The position numbers and the translations under genes were made by a program. DNA of 64,000 nt, from assembly GCA_002256435.1 (NCBI GenBank), contig NKJC01000001.1, positions 1,240,001 to 1,304,000 of the forward strand, written 5' to 3'. The notes below the pieces were generated by a model. It worked only from the letters and a program-made list of their open reading frames with translations. It was not told the DNA's origin and did no database searches. Shown here one piece after another: positions 26,954-36,241 of the stretch; positions within the stretch are counted from its first letter, which is position 1; each line of letters opens with the position of its first letter. The DNA is from Chitinophagaceae bacterium BSSC1. GTDB lineage: Bacteria > Bacteroidota > Bacteroidia > Chitinophagales > Chitinophagaceae.

Positions 26954-27946
26954 TTATTTCTTATATCTAATCAGGATCTTGAAATAAAGGAACATAGCTT
27001 TCTTAATAGCCATCCCACTTTTTTGAAATCGCAAAGCATCGTGCGCAATAATTTTAGCCATTTCTATATCACCATTTTGATGATACTTATTATGGGCCAA
27101 GTGCGCAAAATAATAGGCAAAGTTTTTCCTAGATGCTTTCTCCGCTTTTTTTCTATCGCCCACAGGCAAATAGAGCATGTTCATCTGAATGGCTTTCATG
27201 AGGTCGCGAAAATTATTGCCATTTTTAAAAGAAGCAGAAGTAATATTCTGCTGGTGAACACGATACTTGGCCAACACTTCTGGAATATACGCTACCGGAT
27301 ATTTACTGGCAATGCGCACCCACATAACCCAGTCTTCTGCACAGTGCACACCATAGAAAGCGCCAAGGTCTTCATAAGTGCTACGCTTAACTACCATGGC
27401 TGGAGGTTCTAAATATTGTCTAACTGCAATGCGGTGTAACCAATTTTTAAGAATACCACGTTCGGTATCAATCATCTCGTTATTCCAAAGTCTATTGCCG
27501 TCATCGGTAACATAGTGCCAATCCGTACAAGCTGCACCCGCTTCTGGAAAATCTTCAAACAATTGTTGCACGGCTGCATAATAGCCAGACTCAACATAAT
27601 CATCGCCATGCAGCAAATGAACATAATGGCCACGAGCACGTTTGATACAGGTTTCAAAATTGCGCACATTTCCCACATTCACGGGTTGCTTGTAAAACTG
27701 AACCCTTCCCTTTCCCACGCGCTCAACCAATGCAGCCACGTCTCCATCATTACTGATATCGTCCACCACTTCAATCTGCATCAGGTCTTCACCCGGGTCT
27801 TGGGCCAAAATAGAACGAATGGTTTGTTCCAAATAAGGCAGACTGTTATAAACGGGAATCATCACAGACCATAGTGGTCTAGGAACGCCATCCGGAACAG
27901 GAGGAATAACTGGGGGTGACTGTGGAACGCGTTCTAAAGAAGCCAT
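26954..27946 (-). CDS. Family 2 glycosyltransferase
   Basis: The 330-residue protein has a GT-A fold with SVMIPVYNSLPYLEQTIRSI, then VVDDISNDGD and the metal-binding LHGDDYVESGYY motif. The Pro-rich N-terminus (VPQSPPVIPPVPDGVPRP) is an unstructured extension. There are no membrane helices, so it is cytoplasmic. It probably transfers a nucleotide-activated sugar to a surface glycan. Its partner gene downstream is the GH29 fucosidase. Confidence 0.9.
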   Translation of the reverse strand: MASLERVPQSPPVIPPVPDGVPRPLWSVMIPVYNSLPYLEQTIRSILAQDPGEDLMQIEVVDDISNDGDVAALVERVGKGRVQFYKQPVNVGNVRNFETCIKRARGHYVHLLHGDDYVESGYYAAVQQLFEDFPEAGAACTDWHYVTDDGNRLWNNEMIDTERGILKNWLHRIAVRQYLEPPAMVVKRSTYEDLGAFYGVHCAEDWVMWVRIASKYPVAYIPEVLAKYRVHQQNITSASFKNGNNFRDLMKAIQMNMLYLPVGDRKKAEKASRKNFAYYFAHLAHNKYHQNGDIEMAKIIAHDALRFQKSGMAIKKAMFLYFKILIRYKK

Positions 27947-28003
27947 GAAATCTCAGATTAACTTGACTGCTTAAAGGTAAATGATTTGTAAATTGCTCCC
28001 TAA

Positions 28004-28753
28004 TTGAAACGGCAGCAATACATCCTAAGAATATTTTGTATTCTTTTGGCCTTAGTTTTTATTACTGGGCTAAAAGCACAAAAGCCTGTGCAATATGAAC
28101 AGCAGACTTGGGTGGGTTATAATATCAATTACAAATTGCATCCTAGATGGGGTGCATGGTTAGACGGAGAAGTTCATACCAAGGACCATTTCTTTAATGA
28201 GTATTCCCAATTCACACTCAGATTTGCAGGAACATATTTCTTGAAAAACAAGAATCGGTTCACTGCAGGTTATGGTTTTACCGATTTTTTTCCGGGTGAC
28301 AACCACAAACAAATTGCCATACCCGAACATTTTCTCTGGCAGCAGTTTCAGTTTTTCATGAATACATCAAAACACAAACTCATGAACTGGGTGCGTGTAG
28401 AAGAAAAATGGAAGGCCGATGTATTGAATGATTCAACCACTACCGGCAGTTTTACCAATTATTACAAACTGCGTTACAATGTCTTTTATCAATTGCCCTT
28501 GAGCAGAGATGGCTTTGCAGCAAAAACACTCTCGCTTGCCCTTGGCGATGAAGTCTATCTATATTACGGACCCACACTCTCTAATCACGTGTTTGACCAG
28601 AACAGGTTGTTTCTAGGTTTTAGTTATGCCGTAAACAAGCATGATAATTTAGTCTTTGGTTATTTGAATATTATGCAGCAAAATCAAGCAGGCACCCAAT
28701 ATAAAAACAGTAGCATCTTCAAAGCTACTATGTTTATGAATTTTGGGTTTTAG
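28004..28753 (+). CDS. DUF2490 family outer-membrane-like protein (TTG start)
   Basis: The 249-residue frame starts at a TTG at 28004-28006, because an in-frame stop immediately precedes it and no ATG occurs before the mature region. The first residues form a signal peptide (LRIFCILLALVFITGLKA). The rest has alternating aromatic strands (TWVGYNINYKLHPRWGAWLDGEVH, RFTAGYGFTDFFPGDN) and ends MFMNFGF, typical of DUF2490 barrels. Function is unknown; a porin-like role is likely. It diverges from the GT2 gene by 57 bases. Confidence 0.85.
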   Translation: MKRQQYILRIFCILLALVFITGLKAQKPVQYEQQTWVGYNINYKLHPRWGAWLDGEVHTKDHFFNEYSQFTLRFAGTYFLKNKNRFTAGYGFTDFFPGDNHKQIAIPEHFLWQQFQFFMNTSKHKLMNWVRVEEKWKADVLNDSTTTGSFTNYYKLRYNVFYQLPLSRDGFAAKTLSLALGDEVYLYYGPTLSNHVFDQNRLFLGFSYAVNKHDNLVFGYLNIMQQNQAGTQYKNSSIFKATMFMNFGF

Positions 28754-28756
28754 CTA

Positions 28757-30283
28757 CTATTTTAAAATGGTGGATCCTGTTCCTTCAATCTCTGACAAAG
28801 CAGAAGTTTTAGTGAGCAAAACATTTGTTTGTGTACGCGCTTTCATCCATCTTCCCAAACTAACACTGTATTCTCCACCCATCTTATAAAAATATCCCAG
28901 GTCAGCTGTGGTATAAGACATGTTTAGTGTATTTGAACCATCTCTATAAAATGGTTGGTCTACTAGGGTAATTGGATTTTTCACATCGTACCAATCCGTA
29001 TTCCCTATTCTATAGCCCATGGTACTTGGTGTGGTAGTAAACAAACTTCCTCCGGTTGATACAAACAATACGTCTAAGGGAACAGAAGCTGCATTAATGG
29101 TTGTTCCAGCAAAAACGGCTAGACCAGATGCGTTACCACTATTGGCAAACAATCCACCGGTCTTTGTACCAAATCCTTCCCCATCAGATAAAGTATAGTT
29201 ATAAGCTTTAATCCAGTTTGAGGTTGCCATATTGGTAGAAGATGCTCCGTTGATGGTTTTACCTGTACCACCTACATAGAAGAATGTTCCTTTAGCAGCA
29301 GTACCGCTATTCAAGTTCAATTTATAGGTTCTTAAACCCCCTGTTGCCCAACCATTGGCAGGAAAACCTGTTGGGGTAGATGCATTGGCATTATTGGTCA
29401 CCACAACAGAATACGGTGTTGCGGCAAAATCAATATCCTTAGTTGCTATGAATTGAATATACTCATAGTTACCGTCTGCACCAGAAACATCGCTGATAAA
29501 TCCAGAAATCAAAAGCGGCGTAACATTAATAGTTGAACTTAACACTACCGCATCTGCTGCTGTACGTAAACGTAACTGTGGCATCAGTTGATTGTCTCCA
29601 ACCAATTTATTAAAAGGGATACCGTAAAAATTTCCCAAGAAAGGCAAATTGTTTTTTGCAAAACTGGCCGATACTTCTGTTTTAAGAGTCAAATCTCCAA
29701 AACCATCATTAAGTACTTTGTCACCCGCATAAGTATCTGTTGGAGCAGGTAATGGATTGAATCCAGCTTTTACAATCACAACCAAGGTTGCTTCATACTT
29801 ATCGGGATTAGCTAAAATTAAATTTGAGGGAACCCTATTTGCCGGTATGGAATTTCCAGATGAGATTTTGTTAATGACTGAAGCATTTAATCCTGTGATT
29901 TGCAAAATACCATCTACTCTTTTCAATACACCACCAGCAATATCAACTACAATAGAATCGCCTGGAACATATTTGGCAGCATCGGCTCCTATTGAAATGG
30001 CAATCCCCCTTAATTCATTTAAACGTCTGCGGTCTTGCATCACCAATAAGCCAGCTGGTAAATTTCCACCTGAATGATCAGAAACTACTACCCCAGTAAT
30101 TTTGGCTGAGCCATAGAGCACGTCTTTAGTTAGGGTAATATCTGCACCTTTATAAACATCCCTAACATCGTATATAGAAATGTAAGGGCTAACCTGGCCT
30201 CCAGGATAATTACCGTTCTTGTCACAACCAGTTAAAACAACTAGTATGCAAAGCAGCAAAGAGGGAAATATAATTTGTTTCAT
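28757..30283 (-). CDS. DUF5689 domain lipoprotein of the Sus-like locus
   Basis: The 508-residue protein has a lipoprotein signal (VVLTGCDKN, Cys20) and a DUF5689 domain (~35-240, with YISIYDVRDVYKGADITL and ITGVVVSD). A second domain resembles a lamin-tail-like fold (GGLRTYKLNLNSG, AYNYTLSDGEGFG). In Bacteroidota such proteins are surface lipoproteins encoded after SusC/SusD pairs, thought to help binding of the imported ligand. It is third in the operon, 40 nt after the SusD gene. Its stop is 3 nt from that of the DUF2490 gene. Confidence 0.87.
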   Translation of the reverse strand: MKQIIFPSLLLCILVVLTGCDKNGNYPGGQVSPYISIYDVRDVYKGADITLTKDVLYGSAKITGVVVSDHSGGNLPAGLLVMQDRRRLNELRGIAISIGADAAKYVPGDSIVVDIAGGVLKRVDGILQITGLNASVINKISSGNSIPANRVPSNLILANPDKYEATLVVIVKAGFNPLPAPTDTYAGDKVLNDGFGDLTLKTEVSASFAKNNLPFLGNFYGIPFNKLVGDNQLMPQLRLRTAADAVVLSSTINVTPLLISGFISDVSGADGNYEYIQFIATKDIDFAATPYSVVVTNNANASTPTGFPANGWATGGLRTYKLNLNSGTAAKGTFFYVGGTGKTINGASSTNMATSNWIKAYNYTLSDGEGFGTKTGGLFANSGNASGLAVFAGTTINAASVPLDVLFVSTGGSLFTTTPSTMGYRIGNTDWYDVKNPITLVDQPFYRDGSNTLNMSYTTADLGYFYKMGGEYSVSLGRWMKARTQTNVLLTKTSALSEIEGTGSTILK

Positions 30284-30323
30284 GATATCTTAATTAGATC
30301 TTCTTGTTTTTGTTTCTAGTCAA

Positions 30324-31871
30324 TTATGGTTTCTGCCACCAAACTTTGGTTGAAATTAAATCTGGTCCTTGGGCAGCTACTGCCAATTGATAATTGGTAG
30401 GATTAGACGATTGAACATAAACTGGATAGGTCATTCTTGAAGGCATTGCCCCATTGTTTTTTAACCCAGAACCAATAGGGAGTTTTGGGTGACCTGTTCT
30501 TCTATATTCAAACCATTGTTGCATATCAGCTAGAAAGAGTGCGTAGTATTTTTGCAAATGAATACGCTCCAATTTGTCTTCTAAAACTGCGTTGTTATTC
30601 CATTGAATATCTGCCGCCACCACATAGGTATTGATATTGTTTGGCAAACCAGTTTGAGTGTTGATGATAGTAGGCCAAAGTGGCAACCATAGGGTAATAC
30701 TATTTAAGACACCGTCATTATAAAAGGTTTCTGGTGAACCCGTAATCCATCCCCTTGCAGCTGCTTCTGCCAAAATAAATTTGATTTCAGCATAGTTCAT
30801 AATCATACCCGTTAATGGATCTGTTTGTAAAGACACCAACGATGTGTTAGAATAGAAATAAGATTTCTTGGTTGGATTTTCACCAGGAGCGTATCCCCCG
30901 GGAAGACCTAAATAAGCACCTTGATAAGGAGCAATTCCCCATCTATTAAATCCTGCCGTTCCATAAGTAGGAATGTCTATTCTTGGATCATTCCAGTTAA
31001 CCAAGTTTTGAATAAAGAAGGTAGCCAAACCTGGAGCCCTAAAGTCTTGTTCACGAACAGCAATATAGGGAGAGATATATGGAGATACACCCGTCCATTT
31101 TAAAATTGCAGATTCATCATTGGTAGCAATAATGGGATAGTTTACCGCATTGGTTTCAACAATCTCCTTAATTTTTGCAATGGCTTGCGCCGATACTTCT
31201 GCTTTGCCAGATACACGTAACAACAAACGCAGATACAAGCTATTACCAAACTTGCGCCATTTAGAAATGGTTCCTTGATACACAGGATCACTAGAGGCAA
31301 CAATGGCTGTATTGGCGCTAAGTAAAGTATTGGCCGCTTCAAGTTTCTGAAACAGATTTAGATAAATATCTTTTTGATTATCAAATTTGGGTTCATAATT
31401 CAAAGAATCCCTTCCTGTATTTGATTGTGTGTAAGGAATATCTCCGTAAGTGTCTGTAAGAATGCTGTACATCCAAGTTTGACAAATTAAAGAGATACCC
31501 ATATAAGACTTATTGTAATTGACACCAGTATCGCTAGCCAATTTGTAGATCTCTTTAAAATTGGTTAACTGACTATACATACCATTGTACAAATAATCAG
31601 ACCAGTTAGAACGATAATCATACCTAAATACCTGCCCCTCCGCATCACTTTGGTTAATGGTTACTTGCATCAACTCATTGTTGAAGTTCCTATTACGGAG
31701 CATATTATACGTAAGGGTATTCACCAATGCGGGTGCCAACAATTGTTGTGGAAGCGCATCTGGAATATTGTTTCTATCAGTATTGATTTGAGTAAAATCT
31801 TTGGTACAAGAAGCCAGTGCAATACTGATAAAACCGGCTACTAGAAGAATATATTGAAATTGCTTTTTCAT
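30324..31871 (-). CDS. SusD/RagB-family surface lipoprotein
   Basis: The 515-residue protein has a lipobox (IALASCTKD, Cys22). It carries SusD-like helical features (LLAPALVNTLTYNMLR, TWMYSILTDTYGDIPYTQSN, AEIKFILAEAAARG, LQKYYALFLADMQQWFEYRRTGHP). The TDTYGDIPYT segment assigns it to the SusD-like family. It captures ligand at the surface and acts as a lid on the SusC partner encoded 11 nt upstream. Confidence 0.94.
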   Translation of the reverse strand: MKKQFQYILLVAGFISIALASCTKDFTQINTDRNNIPDALPQQLLAPALVNTLTYNMLRNRNFNNELMQVTINQSDAEGQVFRYDYRSNWSDYLYNGMYSQLTNFKEIYKLASDTGVNYNKSYMGISLICQTWMYSILTDTYGDIPYTQSNTGRDSLNYEPKFDNQKDIYLNLFQKLEAANTLLSANTAIVASSDPVYQGTISKWRKFGNSLYLRLLLRVSGKAEVSAQAIAKIKEIVETNAVNYPIIATNDESAILKWTGVSPYISPYIAVREQDFRAPGLATFFIQNLVNWNDPRIDIPTYGTAGFNRWGIAPYQGAYLGLPGGYAPGENPTKKSYFYSNTSLVSLQTDPLTGMIMNYAEIKFILAEAAARGWITGSPETFYNDGVLNSITLWLPLWPTIINTQTGLPNNINTYVVAADIQWNNNAVLEDKLERIHLQKYYALFLADMQQWFEYRRTGHPKLPIGSGLKNNGAMPSRMTYPVYVQSSNPTNYQLAVAAQGPDLISTKVWWQKP

Positions 31872-31882
31872 GTTTGATTAAT

Positions 31883-34800
31883 TTAAAATCCTACAACTAA
31901 ATTCACACCCATGGTTCTGGTAGAAGGAAACTGACCTGTTTCAAAACCCCTAACAATATCGGTTCCACTAAGGGTTCCAAATTCGGGGTCAAACATGGGC
32001 CATGGAGACCAGATAAATAAATCTCTACCATATACGCCAATGGTTGCTTTTTGTAAGCCCAAGCGTTTTAATAATGATGGGCTAAAACTAAAGTCTAATC
32101 TAGCTTCTCTGAATTTGATAAAGTCTGTACTAAACGTGCTGCCTTCTGCATTATCTATACCATAATGTGAACGATAGTATTCGTCAATATTGGTAGCAAT
32201 GGTGGTGTTGGTTACATATTTGCCACTTGCATCCATGACTACCCCATTTCCAATAATACCATTGTACCTACCTGGGATGGTGATTTTTGTCTTGCCTTGT
32301 TCTGCTAATTTATAGTTCATCAATGAATGCGCTACTCCACCAACCTGAGCATCAAACAAGAAATTCAAACGGAATTGTTTGTAAGTAAATTCATTGGTGA
32401 ATCCAATTTTGTATTTGGGAATGGTATTACCTAGATAAACCACATCGGTAGAAATCAAAGCATTGCCAGTAGTAGCATCATACACCACTTGACCATCGGG
32501 AGACCTAACATAGCCTCTTCCATATAAATCACCCATGCTACCACCTACTTTGGCAACAATCTGGCCACCACCAACTGGACCTGTTTGCAAAACAACCGAG
32601 CTGTCTAGCAATTCTTTAATTTGATTCTTGTTTGCAGAAAACACAATGCCTGTATTCCAACTAATGCCCGTTTTTGATTTGATGGGAGAACCATTGATAG
32701 ATAATTCAATACCACTATTATTTACTCTCCCCGCATTGATCAGTACTTGGGTATAACCCGCTGAGCGATCTAGAATTCTGCGCAAGTGCTGGTCTTTAGT
32801 ATTACCAGTATACAAGGCAAGATCTAGATTCAATCTATTTTGGAACATTTTTACATTGGCACCCACTTCATAAGTAATAGTACGCAATGGTCTAAGATTG
32901 GGGTTGGCCAATAAACCAGGTGTTTGCAAACCACCGTTGAATAGACTACCTGCGGTCTCATAATTATATGCAGTTAGATAAGGAGTGGTTCCACCACTAC
33001 CAACACTTGAAACAGAGAATCTAAGTTTGGCAAAATTTACTTCAACAGGAAGTTTCACCGCATCAGATAAAACAAAACTCATATTAGCAGATGGATAAAA
33101 GAAACCAGCATTGGTGGTTCTTTCAGGAGTAGCCAAAACAGAGTTCCAGTCTTGTCTAGCAGTCAGGTCTAAATAGAGATACCTGTTATAGGTTGCAGAG
33201 ATGATACCATAAAAACTATTGATAGCATATCTGCTACTATAAGGCATGGCTACAATGGTACCTGCAGAATTGGCAAAAGAATAAACACCTGGATAGATTA
33301 AGGAATCCGCTCTGTTCTCATCTCTGTTATAAGAATTTCGTAAAATGCTACCTCCACCCGTTACGTTAAACTCAAACTTATTGCTAATTTTTTTATTGTA
33401 CTTGATTAAGAAATCAGAGCTGGCTTCATTAGAAAAAATATTTTGTGTTCTATAAGAACCTTTTACCAATTTAGAACCGGCGTCATAAGGTCTTTTTTGT
33501 GCACGTGCTTCATAAGACAAGTCAATAGAGGTGCGCAATTGCAAACTCAATTCCTTGGTTAAGTTATAAGAAGCTTGAATATTACCAGTTACATTATGTC
33601 TATTGGAGCTGTTTAAGAATTCGTTTGCAATGGCATAAGGATTCTCAGGAAAGGAACTAAATGGAAACTGAATACGTTTACCTTCTTGACCCAAGGCCCA
33701 ATAGTTTTTAAGCCATTCTGGATCAGCACTTGGTTGCCAGAAAATATACCAATACATAATAGACTGGTTGCCATATCCAGCACCAGGAAGATTATCACTA
33801 AACTTATTGGTATAATTGATTTTAGAAGAAATCTGCAATTTGTCATTCACTTTAGAATTAACTGAAAGTGAAACGGTATTACGTCCGTAACCAGTATTGG
33901 GAGTGATCCAATCATTCTTTACATTGGTTACAGAAAATCTAGCACTGGTTTTTTCTGTACCACCTTCTACACTAATGGTATTGGTAATAGTATTACCAGT
34001 ATTAAAATACTTTCTAGTGCCATTTTCATAAGGAACCCAAGGCGTTTTGGTAGTAGCTTGTTTTTGAGTAATTGGATCATATTGGTAAAAAGACTGACCA
34101 TTAAATCTTGGACCATAGGCTGAACTAGTAGCACTTGTAGAAGCACCATCTATAGAAGCACCATAGGAATAATAAGGTGCACCAGCCAATCCTTGACCAT
34201 ATTCGTATTGCAGATCAGGCCAACGATTAATGTCTTCTCTAGAATAATTAGAACTGATGGTAACACCAAGACCCTTGCGTTTGCTGCTTCCAGATTTAGT
34301 GGTAATAATAATAGCACCATTGGCACCACGTTGTCCATATAAAGCAGAAGCACCGGGTCCTTTTAGAACAGTGACTGATTCAATGTCTTCCGGATTCAAA
34401 TCATTGACGCTACTACCATAATCCGCAGGCATATTATCACTTCCAGTACCATAAACAGTTTCACCTGCAATGGCAGATCTTCTACCACTACCTTGATTAA
34501 TAACAACGCCATCAACCACTATCAGTGCTTCATTGTCACCTGTTAGGTTGTTTTCACCACGAAGGATAATTTTATTGGAACCTGTTGGACCACTACCAGA
34601 TCTAATCAGGTTTAAACCAGCTACTTTTCCAGAAAGGGCATCTGTCCAGTTACCGGATTTAGCGTCTGTTAATTGTTCTCCTTGAATAGTGCTGGCTGCA
34701 TAACCAAGAGATCTTTCTTTTCTGGTAATACCCAGTGCGGTTACCACAACATCATCCAAAGTATTTGCTACTTGCAAAAGTTGAATAGATACATTGGTAG

Positions 34801-35086
34801 CATTTGTATTGGCTTGGTATTGGGTAGGCTGAAAACCAACATAAGAAAATACAATCTTAGCGCCTTTGTTTACACTAACACTGAATTTGCCAGATGCATT
34901 TGTTATAGCAATGCTTTGTTTGTTAACTGTAAGTGCCACACTTGATAAAGGTTGTTTGGCAGAATCCAAAACGGATCCATTAACGGTCACTTTCTCAACG
35001 GTCTGAGCCGTAAGCACAGAACTGAACAATAGCAGAATAGCTACCATCATTTCTCGGCATTTTAGTTTGGTTTGTTGCATCATCAT
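31883..35086 (-). CDS. SusC/RagA-family TonB-linked outer-membrane transporter
   Basis: I choose the ATG cluster at 35078-35086 (about 1,067 residues), giving a signal ending SSVLTAQ. The frame extends 30 codons upstream without signal-like features. A carboxypeptidase-regulatory-like domain (VNGSVLDSAKQPLSSV) precedes the TonB plug (DVVVTALGITRKERSLGYA, VLKGPGASALYGQRGANGAIIITTKSG). The long beta-barrel ends TRTMGVNLVVGF. Its import substrate is unknown. No anti-sigma factor or ECF gene is adjacent, so regulation is not visible. Confidence 0.95.
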   Translation of the reverse strand: MMMQQTKLKCREMMVAILLLFSSVLTAQTVEKVTVNGSVLDSAKQPLSSVALTVNKQSIAITNASGKFSVSVNKGAKIVFSYVGFQPTQYQANTNATNVSIQLLQVANTLDDVVVTALGITRKERSLGYAASTIQGEQLTDAKSGNWTDALSGKVAGLNLIRSGSGPTGSNKIILRGENNLTGDNEALIVVDGVVINQGSGRRSAIAGETVYGTGSDNMPADYGSSVNDLNPEDIESVTVLKGPGASALYGQRGANGAIIITTKSGSSKRKGLGVTISSNYSREDINRWPDLQYEYGQGLAGAPYYSYGASIDGASTSATSSAYGPRFNGQSFYQYDPITQKQATTKTPWVPYENGTRKYFNTGNTITNTISVEGGTEKTSARFSVTNVKNDWITPNTGYGRNTVSLSVNSKVNDKLQISSKINYTNKFSDNLPGAGYGNQSIMYWYIFWQPSADPEWLKNYWALGQEGKRIQFPFSSFPENPYAIANEFLNSSNRHNVTGNIQASYNLTKELSLQLRTSIDLSYEARAQKRPYDAGSKLVKGSYRTQNIFSNEASSDFLIKYNKKISNKFEFNVTGGGSILRNSYNRDENRADSLIYPGVYSFANSAGTIVAMPYSSRYAINSFYGIISATYNRYLYLDLTARQDWNSVLATPERTTNAGFFYPSANMSFVLSDAVKLPVEVNFAKLRFSVSSVGSGGTTPYLTAYNYETAGSLFNGGLQTPGLLANPNLRPLRTITYEVGANVKMFQNRLNLDLALYTGNTKDQHLRRILDRSAGYTQVLINAGRVNNSGIELSINGSPIKSKTGISWNTGIVFSANKNQIKELLDSSVVLQTGPVGGGQIVAKVGGSMGDLYGRGYVRSPDGQVVYDATTGNALISTDVVYLGNTIPKYKIGFTNEFTYKQFRLNFLFDAQVGGVAHSLMNYKLAEQGKTKITIPGRYNGIIGNGVVMDASGKYVTNTTIATNIDEYYRSHYGIDNAEGSTFSTDFIKFREARLDFSFSPSLLKRLGLQKATIGVYGRDLFIWSPWPMFDPEFGTLSGTDIVRGFETGQFPSTRTMGVNLVVGF

Positions 35087-35298
35087 AATTGTTTCAAAAT
35101 GAATCTTCTTTCCAATAGTTATTGGAATTAGCATAATATTAGATAAGTGTAAGCAGCACACTTCTATATGCCGCAAGGTGAAACATCTATGTTACGCTAA
35201 GGTTACCGTAATGTGATGCTAGTGTGAACAAGTATGAATGAAAAAACAAATGCTGTAGTAGAAAAAGGGGATAAAGAAATATCTTTAATAAAAATTAG

Positions 35299-36240
35299 AT
35301 GAAACAAATTGTTGCTTGCTTAACCATGGTTTGTTTTTTTGCCTGCCAAACCAGTCCCATCAAAAACGGATACATCACTTTTACTTCCAATGCAGACAGT
35401 ACCTATAGTATTCATGGCATTATGGAAGATGGAACGGAGCAGCACCAGATTACACATGCCAAAGAATTAGACGCGCATTCCAGTTGGAGCCCAGATGGTA
35501 GCCATTTGGTTTTTAGTAGATCAGTGAATGGTAACTATGATATTTATATGGCCAAGGCCGATGGTTCTGATGTACAGCGCTTGACAACAGATACGGCTTA
35601 TGACTTGGTTCCCTCTTTCTCACCCGATGGAAAGAAAGTGGTGTTTGAAAGCAATCGCACGGGCATTTATCAAATCTTTTCCATGGATATCAATGGGGAG
35701 CACCAAACCCAGTTAACTTTCTCAGGTGCGGGTACCACCAACTACGGTGGCAAATATTCTCCTAATGGAACAACCATTGCCTTTGCTAGTAATAGAGACA
35801 ATGATACCAGTGTACACATCAAGTACAACGATATCTATTTGATGAATACAGATGGTTCTAATGTAAAGAGACTAACTACCAAAATGAATAATGAAGCAGG
35901 AAGGGCTTGGAGCCCAGATGGTAAGCGTATGGTCTTTAGTGCGGTAGTTGATAGTGTTGCCCAACTCTTTGTAATGAATGCAGATGGCAGCGGGCAAACA
36001 CAGATCACGCATAGCAAGGGAAATCCGCATCCTTTTTCTCCAGGTGATTTGTTTCCTGTGTTTAGGGGAGAAGTAACACCCAGTTGGAGTCCCGATGGAA
36101 AGCGCATAGCTTTTGCATCGGACCGAGATTTGGATTATCAGATTTATACCATTAACCCAGACGGAACGGATCCCAAGCGCATCACAAAAACAAAGGGTTA
36201 CCAGCTTTCAACAGGCTGGCAACCCCAAGTAAAAAAATAA
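35299..36240 (+). CDS. TolB-like WD40/PD40 propeller lipoprotein
   Basis: The 313-residue protein has a lipobox (VCFFACQT, Cys16) followed by about six PD40 repeats (SWSPDGSHLVFSR, SFSPDGKKVVFES, KYSPNGTTIAFAS, AWSPDGKRMVFSA, SWSPDGKRIAFAS). These form a TolB-type propeller anchored in the envelope. The function of free-standing versions is unclear; binding or sensing is likely. It is divergent from the SusC gene and ends one base from the convergent cytochrome gene. Confidence 0.9.
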   Translation: MKQIVACLTMVCFFACQTSPIKNGYITFTSNADSTYSIHGIMEDGTEQHQITHAKELDAHSSWSPDGSHLVFSRSVNGNYDIYMAKADGSDVQRLTTDTAYDLVPSFSPDGKKVVFESNRTGIYQIFSMDINGEHQTQLTFSGAGTTNYGGKYSPNGTTIAFASNRDNDTSVHIKYNDIYLMNTDGSNVKRLTTKMNNEAGRAWSPDGKRMVFSAVVDSVAQLFVMNADGSGQTQITHSKGNPHPFSPGDLFPVFRGEVTPSWSPDGKRIAFASDRDLDYQIYTINPDGTDPKRITKTKGYQLSTGWQPQVKK

Positions 36241-36241
36241 A